This document shows, one piece after another, positions 7,102-13,826 of a stretch of DNA of 13,826 nt. The DNA lies in NCBI GenBank assembly GCA_012027055.1, contig VEPF01000364.1, forward strand, positions 1 to 13,826, in the 5' to 3' direction. How positions within the stretch are numbered: position 1 is the first letter of the stretch; every line of letters starts with the position of its first letter. Both the position numbers and the translations under genes were made by a program. The notes under the pieces are model-generated. The model was not told the DNA's origin. It searched no databases and was given only the letters and a program-made list of their open reading frames with translations. Source of the DNA: Gemmatimonadota bacterium (lineage in GTDB: Bacteria; Gemmatimonadota; Gemmatimonadetes; Longimicrobiales; RSA9).

Positions 7102-7815
7102 TCATCCCGTGGGGTTCCCGCCGGCGGGGCTATCATCCCGCGGCGGCAGTTCGTGTGCTTCCAGGCGCCGCCAGCCGCCGGGCGGCAGATCTCCCAGTTC
7201 GACTGCGCCGTATCGGATCCGCCGCAGCCGTCGCACCGGGTGGCCCAGTGCCGCCAGCATCCGTCGCACCTCGCGCTTCCGTCCCTCCCGCAGGGTTAGC
7301 CGGAGCGTGTGGGCCCCCGAGCGAGTGCCCCTGACCGCCCGTGCGATCCCATCATCCAGGGGCACGCCTGCCAGGAGCCGGTCCCGCTCGCTCCGATCGA
7401 GCCTTCCAGCCACTTCCACTTCATACTCCCGTTCCACCTGGTACCGGGGGTGCAGCATCCGGTGGGCCGCATCTCCATTGTTGGTGAGCAGGATCAGTCC
7501 TTCGCTATCCGCGTCCAGACGGCCCACCGAGAACAGGTGCCGCAGTTCTGGCGGCAGCAGTTCGTAGAGCGTGCGCCGACCCTGCGGATCACGGCGCGTG
7601 CTCACGAAGCCGCGGGGCTTGTGCAGCGCGAGCCATTCGGTGACGCGGACCTGGACCGTCTTGCCGTCGACCGCCACCAGGTCGGTGGGGTCCACCTTCG
7701 TGCCGGGGATGGTGACCGTGTCCCCGTTCACCGTGACGAGCCCGGCCGCGATGAGATCCTCTGCCCTTCGCCTGGAAGCCACGCCCGCCTGGGCCAGGAA
7801 CTTCTGCAGGCGCAT
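7102..7815 (-). CDS. rluB: 23S rRNA pseudouridine synthase, RsuA/RluB family
   Basis: Converts a specific uridine of the large-subunit rRNA to pseudouridine. An N-terminal S4 RNA-binding domain (MRLQKFLAQAGVASRRRAE, residues 1-19 onward) is followed by the synthase domain with the catalytic-aspartate motif GRLDADSEGLILLTN at 98-112. REGRKREVRRMLAALGHPV near 177-194 is the other family signature. Its 237 residues are typical. The open frame reaches further upstream to 7986, but that part lies within scpB. The ATG at 7815, 7 nt after the scpB stop, starts the S4 domain exactly as in homologues. The neighbourhood with scpA and scpB is the same association seen for rluB in Firmicutes, which favours RluB over RsuA or RluE/F. 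The modified position itself cannot be proved from sequence. Confidence 0.92.
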   Translation of the reverse strand: MRLQKFLAQAGVASRRRAEDLIAAGLVTVNGDTVTIPGTKVDPTDLVAVDGKTVQVRVTEWLALHKPRGFVSTRRDPQGRRTLYELLPPELRHLFSVGRLDADSEGLILLTNNGDAAHRMLHPRYQVEREYEVEVAGRLDRSERDRLLAGVPLDDGIARAVRGTRSGAHTLRLTLREGRKREVRRMLAALGHPVRRLRRIRYGAVELGDLPPGGWRRLEAHELPPRDDSPAGGNPTG

Positions 7816-7822
7816 GCCGGTG

Positions 7823-8545
7823 CTAGCGAGCGGCAGGTGCGGGTGCCGTTGCAGGCGGCCCCTCGTCCCCGCCGGGAGGCGCGACGGGCGCGGCTTCGGC
7901 GGCGGGCACGTCGCCGCCCGGCGCATCCGGCGGCAGAAGTTCGCTCGTGGACGCGGGCCCGCCGGCCGGCGGCGGCATCGATGCACCGGCGGTTGCCGCC
8001 GCGGGCTGCTCGGCCACGGTTCGCGAGCGCAGCACGATCGGCAGCTCGTCCGGTCGCGGCAGGTCCTCCAGCGACCGGAACCCGAAGTGCTCGAGGAACC
8101 GTCTGTTAGTGCCGTAAAGCAGCGGTCGGCCCAGCCCCTCGGCGCGGGCTACCGTTTCGATCAGGCCGCGGTCCTGCAGGGTGCGGAGTACCCCGGTGGA
8201 GCTGACGCCACGAATGTCTTCGACCTCGGCGCGACCGATCGGCTGCCGGTATGCGATGATGGCCAGCACTTCGAGGGCTGGCATCGACAGCTTGGCCGGC
8301 TGCGGCACGGTCTGATAGCGGTCCAGAACGGCCACGAATTCCGGGCGGGTGAGCAGCTGGTAGCCGCCCGCTACCTCGTAGACCGAGAACGATCGCTCAC
8401 CCGCCTCGTATTCGGCCTTCAGCTCGTCGATGATGGCCTGCACGGTGTCCTCGTCCAGGCGCTCGTCCACGCGCGCCAGATCGGCCGCGCTGAGGGGGGC
8501 ATCGCTCGCGAACAGCAGCGATTCAATGATCTGCGTCAGGCGCAT
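7823..8545 (-). CDS. scpB: Segregation and condensation protein ScpB
   Basis: Partner of the kleisin ScpA in the SMC-ScpA-ScpB condensin complex that compacts and segregates the chromosome. Two winged-helix units cover about residues 1-165. Recognisable family segments are IIESLLFAS near the N-terminus, VAGGYQLLTR, and the signature LSMPALEVLAIIAYRQPIGRAEVEDIRGV in mid-protein, then GLGRPLLYGT. After about residue 185 the protein turns into a Pro/Ala/Gly-rich tail of some 55 residues, probably disordered and outside the family core. The ATG at 8545 overlaps the end of scpA by 23 nt, indicating translational coupling and balanced synthesis of the two subunits. Confidence 0.96.
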   Translation of the reverse strand: MRLTQIIESLLFASDAPLSAADLARVDERLDEDTVQAIIDELKAEYEAGERSFSVYEVAGGYQLLTRPEFVAVLDRYQTVPQPAKLSMPALEVLAIIAYRQPIGRAEVEDIRGVSSTGVLRTLQDRGLIETVARAEGLGRPLLYGTNRRFLEHFGFRSLEDLPRPDELPIVLRSRTVAEQPAAATAGASMPPPAGGPASTSELLPPDAPGGDVPAAEAAPVAPPGGDEGPPATAPAPAAR

Positions 8546-9290
8546 CGGCCAGCTCGTCTTCCTGTCTGCGATACAGCCACAGTGGCTTGAATGGTTCGCT
8601 CTGCCGCAGGGCCAGCCGACGCTGCCGCGCCAGCTCCAGTCCCGCGAGTAGCGTCACCACGCCGTGCAGGCGGTCGTGGTAGGGCTCGACCAGGCGGCGG
8701 AACTCGACGCGTGCGAGGCGCGCCAGCGCGTGCAGGATGAGACCGATCTTCTCTTCGACCGGGACAGCCCGTTGCGCAACGTAGTGGTCCTCTACCGTGC
8801 GCGGCGCTTGTTCCACTCGAAAGGCGGCCGTCCAGACGTCCTCCCAGGTCAGGTCCAGCGGCAACTCGGCCACGGCCGGCAGGACGCGGGGGGGCACGAA
8901 GCCGCGCGCATACCGCCGTGCCCGTTCGCGCTCTGCCTCCTCCAGGCGGCCGGCGGCCTCGCGGAAATGTTCGTACTCCAGCAGGCGGCGCACGAGCTCG
9001 GCGCGCGGATCCTCCAGCTCACCTTCTCCGTCACTCCCGCGGGGCAGCAGCATCTGCACCTTGATGCGTACCAGCAGTGCCGCGATCTCCAGGAACTCGC
9101 CGGCGCGGTCCAGCCCGAGCCGCTCCACACCCTCCAACGCCGCCAGGAATTGCGCCGTGATCTGCGCGATGGGAATGTCGAAGATGTCGATGTCCTGCTC
9201 GCGGATCAGGTGCAGCAGCAGATCCAGCGGACCCTGGAAGCGCTCCAGTTCCACCACGAAGCCGCCGTCCGGATAGGCCGTGATCGGCAC
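8523..9290 (-). CDS. scpA: Segregation and condensation protein ScpA (kleisin)
   Basis: Kleisin that bridges the SMC heads and recruits ScpB. The N-terminal block FVVELERFQGPLDLLLHLI, then EQDIDIFDIPIAQIT and the helix EFLEIAALLVRIKVQMLLP are hallmarks of ScpA. The C-terminal winged helix that contacts the SMC head is represented by VTLLAGLELARQRRLALRQ. The start is uncertain: the frame is open upstream to a GTG at 9353, with further GTGs at 9308, 9305 and 9290. GTG 9290 is preferred because GGTGGA precedes it, it clears the stop of the upstream protease gene by 5 nt, and it gives the usual short N-terminus (255 residues). The 3' end overlaps scpB by 23 nt. Confidence 0.94.
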   Translation of the reverse strand: MPITAYPDGGFVVELERFQGPLDLLLHLIREQDIDIFDIPIAQITAQFLAALEGVERLGLDRAGEFLEIAALLVRIKVQMLLPRGSDGEGELEDPRAELVRRLLEYEHFREAAGRLEEAERERARRYARGFVPPRVLPAVAELPLDLTWEDVWTAAFRVEQAPRTVEDHYVAQRAVPVEEKIGLILHALARLARVEFRRLVEPYHDRLHGVVTLLAGLELARQRRLALRQSEPFKPLWLYRRQEDELADAPDADH

Positions 9291-9295
9291 CTCGT

Positions 9296-9940
9296 TCAGG
9301 TCCACCACTGTATGAGCAGCCACGATAGCCGTTCCAGTAGGGTCGCAGGCCACAGTACCCAGCTGATCATGCCTGTCAGGAACAACGCGAAGAAAACGAC
9401 GATCGCAATTCCGTGCAGGCGAAGATACCCGGCCGCGAGTCGGGGCGGCAGCAGCCGGTACAGGACGCGGGCACCATCGAGCGGCGGGACCGGCAACAGG
9501 TTGAAGACCGCCAGCAGGAAATTCAGCCTGATCCCGGCGCCGATCATTATCTCCAGCGAGTGCAGCGGCTCCACCGTCGGCCAGATCGCGCGTGCGCGGA
9601 CCAGCACCACCATGGCGAGCGTGAGCGCAAAACCGAGCAGCAGGTTGGCCGTCACCCCCGCTACCGCCACCTTCAGGTCGCTGCGGCCGCCCGCGCGGAA
9701 ATTGCCAGGGTCCACCGGGCCCGGCTTGGCCCAGCCGATCAGGCAGCCGCTCCTGCTCGCCAGCAGCTGGCCGGGAACCAGGATGGTGCCGAACAAGTCA
9801 ATGTGAGGCACCGGATTGAGCGTGACTCGGCCGAGCCGTTCGGCGGTCGCGTCCCCTTCGCGCAGGGCCACCCAGGCGTGCGCGAACTCATGAATGGCCA
9901 ACGACAGCAGCAGCACGGGGACGACCAGGACGAACTCCAT
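9296..9940 (-). CDS. Site-2 protease family (M50B) membrane metalloprotease
   Basis: Polytopic membrane zinc protease of 214 residues, the short form without PDZ domain often found beside scpA. The zinc motif HEFAH is at 17-21 inside the first membrane helix, and the third ligand aspartate is in PVPPLDG at 151-156, preceded by FNLLP. Typical linking segments are LGRVTLNPVPHIDLFGTI at 36-52 and GWAKPGPVDP at 69-78. Further membrane helices lie at about 95-115, 134-150 and 176-197. The family cleaves within membranes, but substrates of this subgroup are mostly unknown, and no anti-sigma factor gene is adjacent. The ATG at 9940 has no visible Shine-Dalgarno sequence and lies in a hairpin arm; an internal GTG a few codons on is a less likely start. 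It heads the scpA-scpB-rluB run and diverges from rpsT. Confidence 0.9.
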   Translation of the reverse strand: MEFVLVVPVLLLSLAIHEFAHAWVALREGDATAERLGRVTLNPVPHIDLFGTILVPGQLLASRSGCLIGWAKPGPVDPGNFRAGGRSDLKVAVAGVTANLLLGFALTLAMVVLVRARAIWPTVEPLHSLEIMIGAGIRLNFLLAVFNLLPVPPLDGARVLYRLLPPRLAAGYLRLHGIAIVVFFALFLTGMISWVLWPATLLERLSWLLIQWWT

Positions 9941-9958
9941 AGCGGCGCAAAGCTATGG
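9937..9958 (-). repeat. Start-codon hairpin of the M50 protease gene
   Basis: The perfect 7-bp inverted repeat CCATAGC / GCTATGG, with an 8-nt loop, covers the beginning of the protease mRNA. The AUG start codon (9940-9938) is in the 3' arm, so folding would hide it. The predicted stem is real in sequence; a regulatory effect is inference. Confidence 0.5.
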
Positions 9959-10009
9959 CTGGCCAGGATGGCCCGCCACCCCGGACCGCTGCGGATGCCT
10001 CTGAAGGCG

Positions 10010-10038
10010 TTGACACATCTGGTACCCGCGCTTATCCT
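10010..10038 (+). promoter_or_regulatory. Sigma70-type promoter of rpsT
   Basis: A perfect -35 TTGACA (10010-10015), 17 nt, then -10 TATCCT (10033-10038), four of six matches to consensus. Transcription would begin near 10045, leaving about 33 nt of leader before the TTG start of rpsT. Strength, spacing and position fit a ribosomal-protein promoter. Confidence 0.8.
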
Positions 10039-10077
10039 TAATGGCTCGTGCAACCCGTTATTCGAGAGAGGATTCCG

Positions 10078-10332
10078 TTGGCCAACACCAGCAGCGCAGA
10101 AAAGCGGGTCCGGCAGGAACGCAAGCGCAACCTGCACAACCGCTCCGAGCGGTCCCGCCTGAAGACCGCGATCAAGAACGTGGCGCAGGCTGACAACCCG
10201 GACAGTGCCGCCGCAGCGCTCAAGGAAACCAGCGCCCTGCTGGACCGGATGGCGAGCCGGCGTCTGATCCATCCCAACAAGGCCGCGCGCAAGAAATCGC
10301 CGCTGGCCAAGCACGCTGCAAAGTTGGCCTGA
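10078..10332 (+). CDS. rpsT: 30S ribosomal protein S20
   Basis: Primary-binding small-subunit protein that contacts 16S rRNA. The 84 residues are highly basic and follow the S20 pattern: ANTSSAEKRVRQ at the start, RNLHNRSERSRLKTAIKN at 18-34, ending in HPNKAARKKSPLAKH and a short tail. The open frame extends back to 10048, but the S20 N-terminus and a GAGAGG Shine-Dalgarno (6 nt spacing) point to the TTG at 10078. Escherichia coli rpsT also begins with UUG, and that codon is part of its autoregulation, so the same could apply here. It is the only plus-strand gene, a single-gene unit with its own promoter and terminator. Confidence 0.97.
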   Translation: MANTSSAEKRVRQERKRNLHNRSERSRLKTAIKNVAQADNPDSAAAALKETSALLDRMASRRLIHPNKAARKKSPLAKHAAKLA

Positions 10333-10356
10333 TCGTCGATCGCAGCACTGACGGTG

Positions 10357-10393
10357 AGCCCCGGCCCGGTATCGGGTCCGGGGCTTCTCTTTG
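10357..10393 (+). terminator. Rho-independent terminator of rpsT
   Basis: The stem AGCCCCGG with CCGGGGCT is extended by CCCG with CGGG across a one-base bulge, with a small loop, and is followed by the T-rich TCTCTTT. It begins 25 nt after the rpsT stop. The minus-strand reading has no T-run, so it serves rpsT and separates it from the convergent operon. Confidence 0.85.
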
Positions 10394-10422
10394 CCTTCCA
10401 CCGGTCCCGCGGAGAGCGCAGG

Positions 10423-11655
10423 TCAGGGTTCCTGCGCAGCGCCGAACAGATCGAGCGTGTCCTCCGACAATCGGTGGAAGTTGCTGGCAGTATGGCTCCG
10501 GGTCGAGCGGTGCGTCCCGCCCCCTCCGGCCAGTGGCTTCTGGGCGCTGCTGGGAGCGTCAGCCTGGCCCGGGCCGGCACCCGAGGAGTGCTCGTCCGGG
10601 TTTGAGTCCGCCGATGGCTCCTCAGCGTCGGGCGCGCCCGGCGCCGGCGGGGCTGCAACTGGCGCCGGACGCAGGAACTCGCGGCGGAAGGACCGGTCAT
10701 AGGCCGTCCAGGCGCCATCGCCCGACGCGATCAGTTCCCGCACCTGTTGGAGCTTAGCGTCCAGATCATCGGCATAGTGCAGGATGAGCGCCTCCAGGGT
10801 GGCCGGCTCGCGCGGGCTCTGCCACTCATAGCGACCCTGGTGGGCCGCGATCAGGTGCTGGAGCAGGAGTAGTCGGCCCGGGTCCAGGGCGGGCACGCGA
10901 CGAGCGGCTGCAGTCACGATCTCCAACCCGAGCAGGATGTGCCCGAGCAGCTTGCCCTCGTCCGTGTACGCAAAGCCAGCCCCGGTCCCAATCTCACGCA
11001 CCTTGCCCACGTCGTGAAGCAGGGCGGCCGTCAGCAACAGGTCGCGGTCGATGCCGGGTCCGTAATGGACAGCCAGGCGGTCGCAGAGGCCGGCCACCGA
11101 TAGCGTGTGCTCGAGCAATCCGCCCAGGTATGCGTGGTGGTTGTGTTTTGCCGCCGGGGCGATTCGGAAGCCGGGTCCGGCAGCGCCATCCGGGCCGATG
11201 CATGCTTGCAGAAGCGACTGCAGGGCCGGGTCGGCGATCGTTTCCAGCACCCTCTCCAGATCGTGCTCCATCGCAGCTTGGGGGCGTGCCGAGCGGGGCA
11301 GGAACAGCGCCAGGTCGTCCGGCTCCACGCGGATTGGCTGGAGCCCATCCACGCACAGTTGCAGTTGACCGTTGAAGAACTCGATCCGGCCCTGGACCCC
11401 GACATAGCAGCCCGGGTGCAGTGTCGGGAGCAACTCCTCGGCGCGGTTCCAGACCCTGGCCTCGACGGGACCGAAGCGATCGCTAAGGGTGAGGCGAAGA
11501 TAGGGCTGGTCGTTCCGGGTGCGGGCGACCTGTAGCTCGACGACCACGAAGCAGGCCCTCACGCCTGCGCCGTCGGGCAGCGAACGCGTGGGCGGCCAGG
11601 GGAAGGGAGCGTCCCCCACCCACTCGCGCGGTGCGGGGGACGGCCGCCCGGTCAT
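10423..11655 (-). CDS. OB-fold/HD-domain nuclease, YhaM (3'-5' exoribonuclease) family
   Basis: The 410 residues have the YhaM/Cbf1 order: an OB-fold nucleic-acid-binding domain (about 33-112, with VEARVWN and VGVQGRIEFFNGQLQL) followed by an HD phosphohydrolase domain (about 165-310). Metal ligands are visible: HHAYLGGLLEHT at 173-184, the HD pair in LLHDVGKV at 212-219, GHILLG at 238-243, AHQG at 271-274 and HYADDLDAKL at 293-302. Members degrade RNA, and some single-stranded DNA, 3' to 5'. The tail (about 328-410) is Pro/Ala/Ser-rich and probably disordered, but it ends in the ordered-looking LSEDTLDLFG. The ATG at 11655 overlaps the pyrC stop as ATGA, so translation is coupled to pyrC; the frame extends further upstream only inside pyrC. 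The domain call is firm, the exact substrate is not. Confidence 0.87.
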   Translation of the reverse strand: MTGRPSPAPREWVGDAPFPWPPTRSLPDGAGVRACFVVVELQVARTRNDQPYLRLTLSDRFGPVEARVWNRAEELLPTLHPGCYVGVQGRIEFFNGQLQLCVDGLQPIRVEPDDLALFLPRSARPQAAMEHDLERVLETIADPALQSLLQACIGPDGAAGPGFRIAPAAKHNHHAYLGGLLEHTLSVAGLCDRLAVHYGPGIDRDLLLTAALLHDVGKVREIGTGAGFAYTDEGKLLGHILLGLEIVTAAARRVPALDPGRLLLLQHLIAAHQGRYEWQSPREPATLEALILHYADDLDAKLQQVRELIASGDGAWTAYDRSFRREFLRPAPVAAPPAPGAPDAEEPSADSNPDEHSSGAGPGQADAPSSAQKPLAGGGGTHRSTRSHTASNFHRLSEDTLDLFGAAQEP

Positions 11656-12992
11656 GCCGTGCCCGCCTCGAGCCGCGGCTGTTGCCACACCAACTCGCCC
11701 GCGACCAGGGTCAGGAGCACCCGGCCGCGCAGGCGTCGACCGGCAAAGGGCGTGTTGCGGCTCTTGGACTGGAAATGGGCCGGGTCCACCACCCACTCCG
11801 CGGCCGGGTCGAACACCACCACGTCTGCGGGGGTGCCGCGCGCCAGGGAGCCACCGGGAAGATTGAAGGCCCGCGCCGGGGCGCTGCACATGCGCTCGAT
11901 CATGGTGGTCAGCGAAATCGCGCCCTTGAGCACCAGTTCGGTATGAACCAGCCCGAAGGCCGTTTCCAGTCCGACCAGGCCGAACGGTGCGTCCTCGAAC
12001 GCCTGTTCCTTCTCGTCGTAGTGGTGCGGGGCGTGATCAGTAGCGAGCACATCCAGGGTGCCATCGGCGAAACCCGCGACCACGGCCTCGCGGTCGTGCT
12101 CGCTGCGCAGCGGCGGGTGCACCTTGGCCTCGGTGCGGTAGCCGTCCGCCGCGGCGTCCGTCAGCGTCATGTGGTGCGGTGTCGCTTCCGCGGTCACGCG
12201 GACACCGCGCAACTTGGCATCTCGAATCAGGTCCACTCCGAAGCGCGTGGAAACGTGCTGGATGTGGATGCGGCCCTGCGTGTGCTCCGCGAGCATCAGA
12301 TCCCGCGCGATCATCACATCTTCCGCCGCGTTCGGAATGCCGACCAGTCCCAGGCGCGAAGAGACGAGTCCCTCGTTCATAGAGCCGCCACGCGAGAGCG
12401 AACGGTCCTCGCAGTGGTCCGCGACCGGGATGCCAAAGCTGCAAGCATACTCCAATGCGAGGCGCATCAGCCCGGCGGATTCCACCGGACGTCCATCGTC
12501 GGTCACCGCGACCGCGCCGGCTTCCACCATCTCTCCGATCTCCGCCAGCTGCTCCCCCTTCTGCGCGACCGAGATACAGCCGACCGGATAGACCCGTGCC
12601 GCCCGCGCGCGCAGTCCTTCCGAGCGCACGAATCCGACGGTGGCAGGATCATCCACGGGCGGCTGCGTATTCGGCATGGCGCAGATGGAAGTGAAGCCGC
12701 CGGCCACCGCCGCGCGCGCTCCCGTGGCGATGGTCTCCTTGTGCTCGCCCCCGGGCTCGCGCAGGTGCACGTGCAGATCGATGAAGCCGGGAGCAACCAC
12801 CAGGCCCGCCACATCGTGCACCACTGCACCATCGGGAGCCCCCAGCCCGGACCCCACCGCTGCCACCAGCCCATCTACGAGCAGGACGTCCGCTACCGTA
12901 TCACGACCTGCGGCCGGATCTATCACCCGGCCACCTCGCAGGAGCACTGGGCGGCGTTCCAGCGTCCGCCGGACGTAGAGTTCAGGATTCAC
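11652..12992 (-). CDS. pyrC: Dihydroorotase (class I)
   Basis: Third step of UMP synthesis, closing N-carbamoyl-aspartate to dihydroorotate. The 446-residue length fits class I. Metal-site residues are in place: GFIDLHVHLREPG with HxH at 74 and 76, the bridging-aspartate region VTDDGRP near 163-169, DHCED with H193, HIQHVSTR with H246, and LATDHAPHH with D319. MPNTQPP near 106-112 is also typical. GTG at 12992 is chosen because GGAGG lies 9 nt upstream, inside the end of pyrB, with an 11-nt overlap. Class I dihydroorotases are known to assemble with aspartate carbamoyltransferase in some bacteria, and the coupled pyrB-pyrC order agrees with that. Confidence 0.97.
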   Translation of the reverse strand: MNPELYVRRTLERRPVLLRGGRVIDPAAGRDTVADVLLVDGLVAAVGSGLGAPDGAVVHDVAGLVVAPGFIDLHVHLREPGGEHKETIATGARAAVAGGFTSICAMPNTQPPVDDPATVGFVRSEGLRARAARVYPVGCISVAQKGEQLAEIGEMVEAGAVAVTDDGRPVESAGLMRLALEYACSFGIPVADHCEDRSLSRGGSMNEGLVSSRLGLVGIPNAAEDVMIARDLMLAEHTQGRIHIQHVSTRFGVDLIRDAKLRGVRVTAEATPHHMTLTDAAADGYRTEAKVHPPLRSEHDREAVVAGFADGTLDVLATDHAPHHYDEKEQAFEDAPFGLVGLETAFGLVHTELVLKGAISLTTMIERMCSAPARAFNLPGGSLARGTPADVVVFDPAAEWVVDPAHFQSKSRNTPFAGRRLRGRVLLTLVAGELVWQQPRLEAGTA

Positions 12993-13826
12993 GTTTCGCC
13001 GCCTCCGCCTTGTCCGGTACTCCGCCCGCGAGCAGGTACAGCACCGCCATCCGGATGGCCACGCCGTTGGTGACCTGGTCCAGGATCACTGCATGCGGGC
13101 CATCCGCCACGTCGCTGTCGATCTCGACCCCCCGGTTCATCGGGCCGGGATGCAAAATCAGGAGCTCCCCCGGGGCCCGCTCAACGCGGGCGCGCGTCAC
13201 ACCGAAAATGCGGTTGTACTCGCGCAGGCTGGGAATGAAACCACCCTGCATGCGCTCCAACTGGAGGCGGAGCACGTTGAGTACGTCGGCCCACTCGATC
13301 GCCTGCTCTACCCGGTTGAAGACCTGCACGCCCAGTTCCTCAACGCCCTTCGGCAACAGCGACCGCGGGCCGCAGACCGCCACCTCCGCGCCCAGCTTGG
13401 TCAATCCCCAGATGTTGGAGCGAGCGACCCGCGAGTGCAGCACGTCCCCGACAATGCACACGCGCAGGCCGGCGATCCGACCCCGATGATCGCGGATCGT
13501 GAGCATGTCGAGCAGTCCCTGCGTGGGATGCTCGTGCCGGCCATCGCCGGCGTTGATGACGTTCGACGGGATCCGCTCGCCCAGGAACTGCGCGGCGCCC
13601 GAGCTGCCATGGCGGATCACCACCATGGCGATCTCCATGGCTGCGAGGTGGCGAGCCGTATCGACCAGCGTCTCGCCCTTCTGCACGCTCGAGCCCTGCG
13701 CGGCAATGTTCACGGTGTCGGCCGACAGGCGCTTCTCCGCGAACTCGAACGAGATGCGTGTCCGCGTGGAAGCCTCGAAGAACAGGTTGACGATGGTCTT
13801 GCCCCGCAGCACCGGGACCTTCTTGA
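12982..13826 (-). CDS. pyrB: Aspartate carbamoyltransferase catalytic subunit, partial (N-terminus beyond the right edge)
   Basis: Committed step of pyrimidine synthesis, making N-carbamoyl-aspartate from aspartate and carbamoyl phosphate. 280 residues are visible and perhaps 30-40 are missing at the N-terminus; the frame runs open through the window edge. Signatures are FFEASTRTR (carbamoyl-phosphate loop), GSSVQKGETL (the loop contributed to the neighbouring active site), HPTQGLLDM, and HPGPMNRGVEI near the C-terminus. An internal GTG at 13812 is not the true start, because conserved sequence (KKVPVLRGK) precedes it. The stop overlaps the pyrC start. No pyrI regulatory-subunit gene follows. 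A PyrR site or attenuator, if any, would lie outside the window. Confidence 0.97.
   Translation of the reverse strand, partial: KKVPVLRGKTIVNLFFEASTRTRISFEFAEKRLSADTVNIAAQGSSVQKGETLVDTARHLAAMEIAMVVIRHGSSGAAQFLGERIPSNVINAGDGRHEHPTQGLLDMLTIRDHRGRIAGLRVCIVGDVLHSRVARSNIWGLTKLGAEVAVCGPRSLLPKGVEELGVQVFNRVEQAIEWADVLNVLRLQLERMQGGFIPSLREYNRIFGVTRARVERAPGELLILHPGPMNRGVEIDSDVADGPHAVILDQVTNGVAIRMAVLYLLAGGVPDKAEAAKRES

Noticed and set aside
10357..10393. A bidirectional terminator also serving the OB/HD nuclease operon.
   Set aside because: The minus-strand reading of the hairpin is not followed by a T-run; only the plus-strand reading qualifies.
11631..13073. A 480-codon plus-strand open frame opposite pyrC.
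   Set aside because: It mirrors pyrC in the antisense frame, and pyrC has complete catalytic motifs.
1..13826. Mobile elements, CRISPR arrays, prophage or a novel defence system.
   Set aside because: I found no transposase, integrase, regular direct-repeat array or terminal inverted repeats; the genes are housekeeping apart from the two oddities at 4436-7098.

Overview
This 13.8-kb window is a compact, high-GC, housekeeping stretch of a bacterial chromosome. The protein style (Ala/Arg/Gly-rich), the gene order and the SecD type are compatible with Gemmatimonadota or a neighbouring phylum, but that assignment is an impression and not a measurement. I see no mobile elements, CRISPR arrays or phage genes. 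Fifteen genes are supported: fourteen protein genes and one tRNA. All run on the minus strand except rpsT.

Layout, read along the minus strand from the right edge: (1) pyrB (5' end outside the window), pyrC and an OB-fold/HD-domain nuclease gene form a tightly overlapping operon at 13826-10423. It converges on (2) rpsT (plus strand, 10078-10332), which has its own sigma70-like promoter, a TTG start and an intrinsic terminator. (3) Divergent from rpsT is a run of nearly contiguous genes at 9940-4436: an M50 site-2-type protease, scpA, scpB, rluB, a large uncharacterised Rossmann-fold protein and a MoxR-type AAA+ protein. (4) upp follows at 4284-3646 with a possible promoter of its own. (5) Then come tRNA-Ile(CAU) with an intrinsic terminator, a 0.28-kb leader region, secD, secF and a tatD-family gene cut by the left edge.

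Functionally, the window combines de novo pyrimidine synthesis (aspartate carbamoyltransferase, dihydroorotase) and uracil salvage (upp); ribosome and decoding functions (S20, 23S pseudouridine synthase RluB, the lysidine-type isoleucine tRNA); chromosome segregation (ScpA/ScpB, the kleisin and partner of SMC); and membrane protein export and turnover (SecD/SecF, M50 protease).

The least ordinary part is the pair at 4436-7098. The MoxR-family protein has lost the Walker A lysine and threonine and the Walker B glutamate, but it keeps an open frame and a well-preserved lid domain. Immediately upstream lies a roughly 550-residue Rossmann-fold protein that I cannot assign to a characterised family. 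The smaller points of interest are a hairpin over the start codon of the M50 protease gene, a sliding-clamp-like motif at the end of the OB/HD nuclease, an Ala/Asp-rich insertion in SecD, and the UUG start of rpsT.
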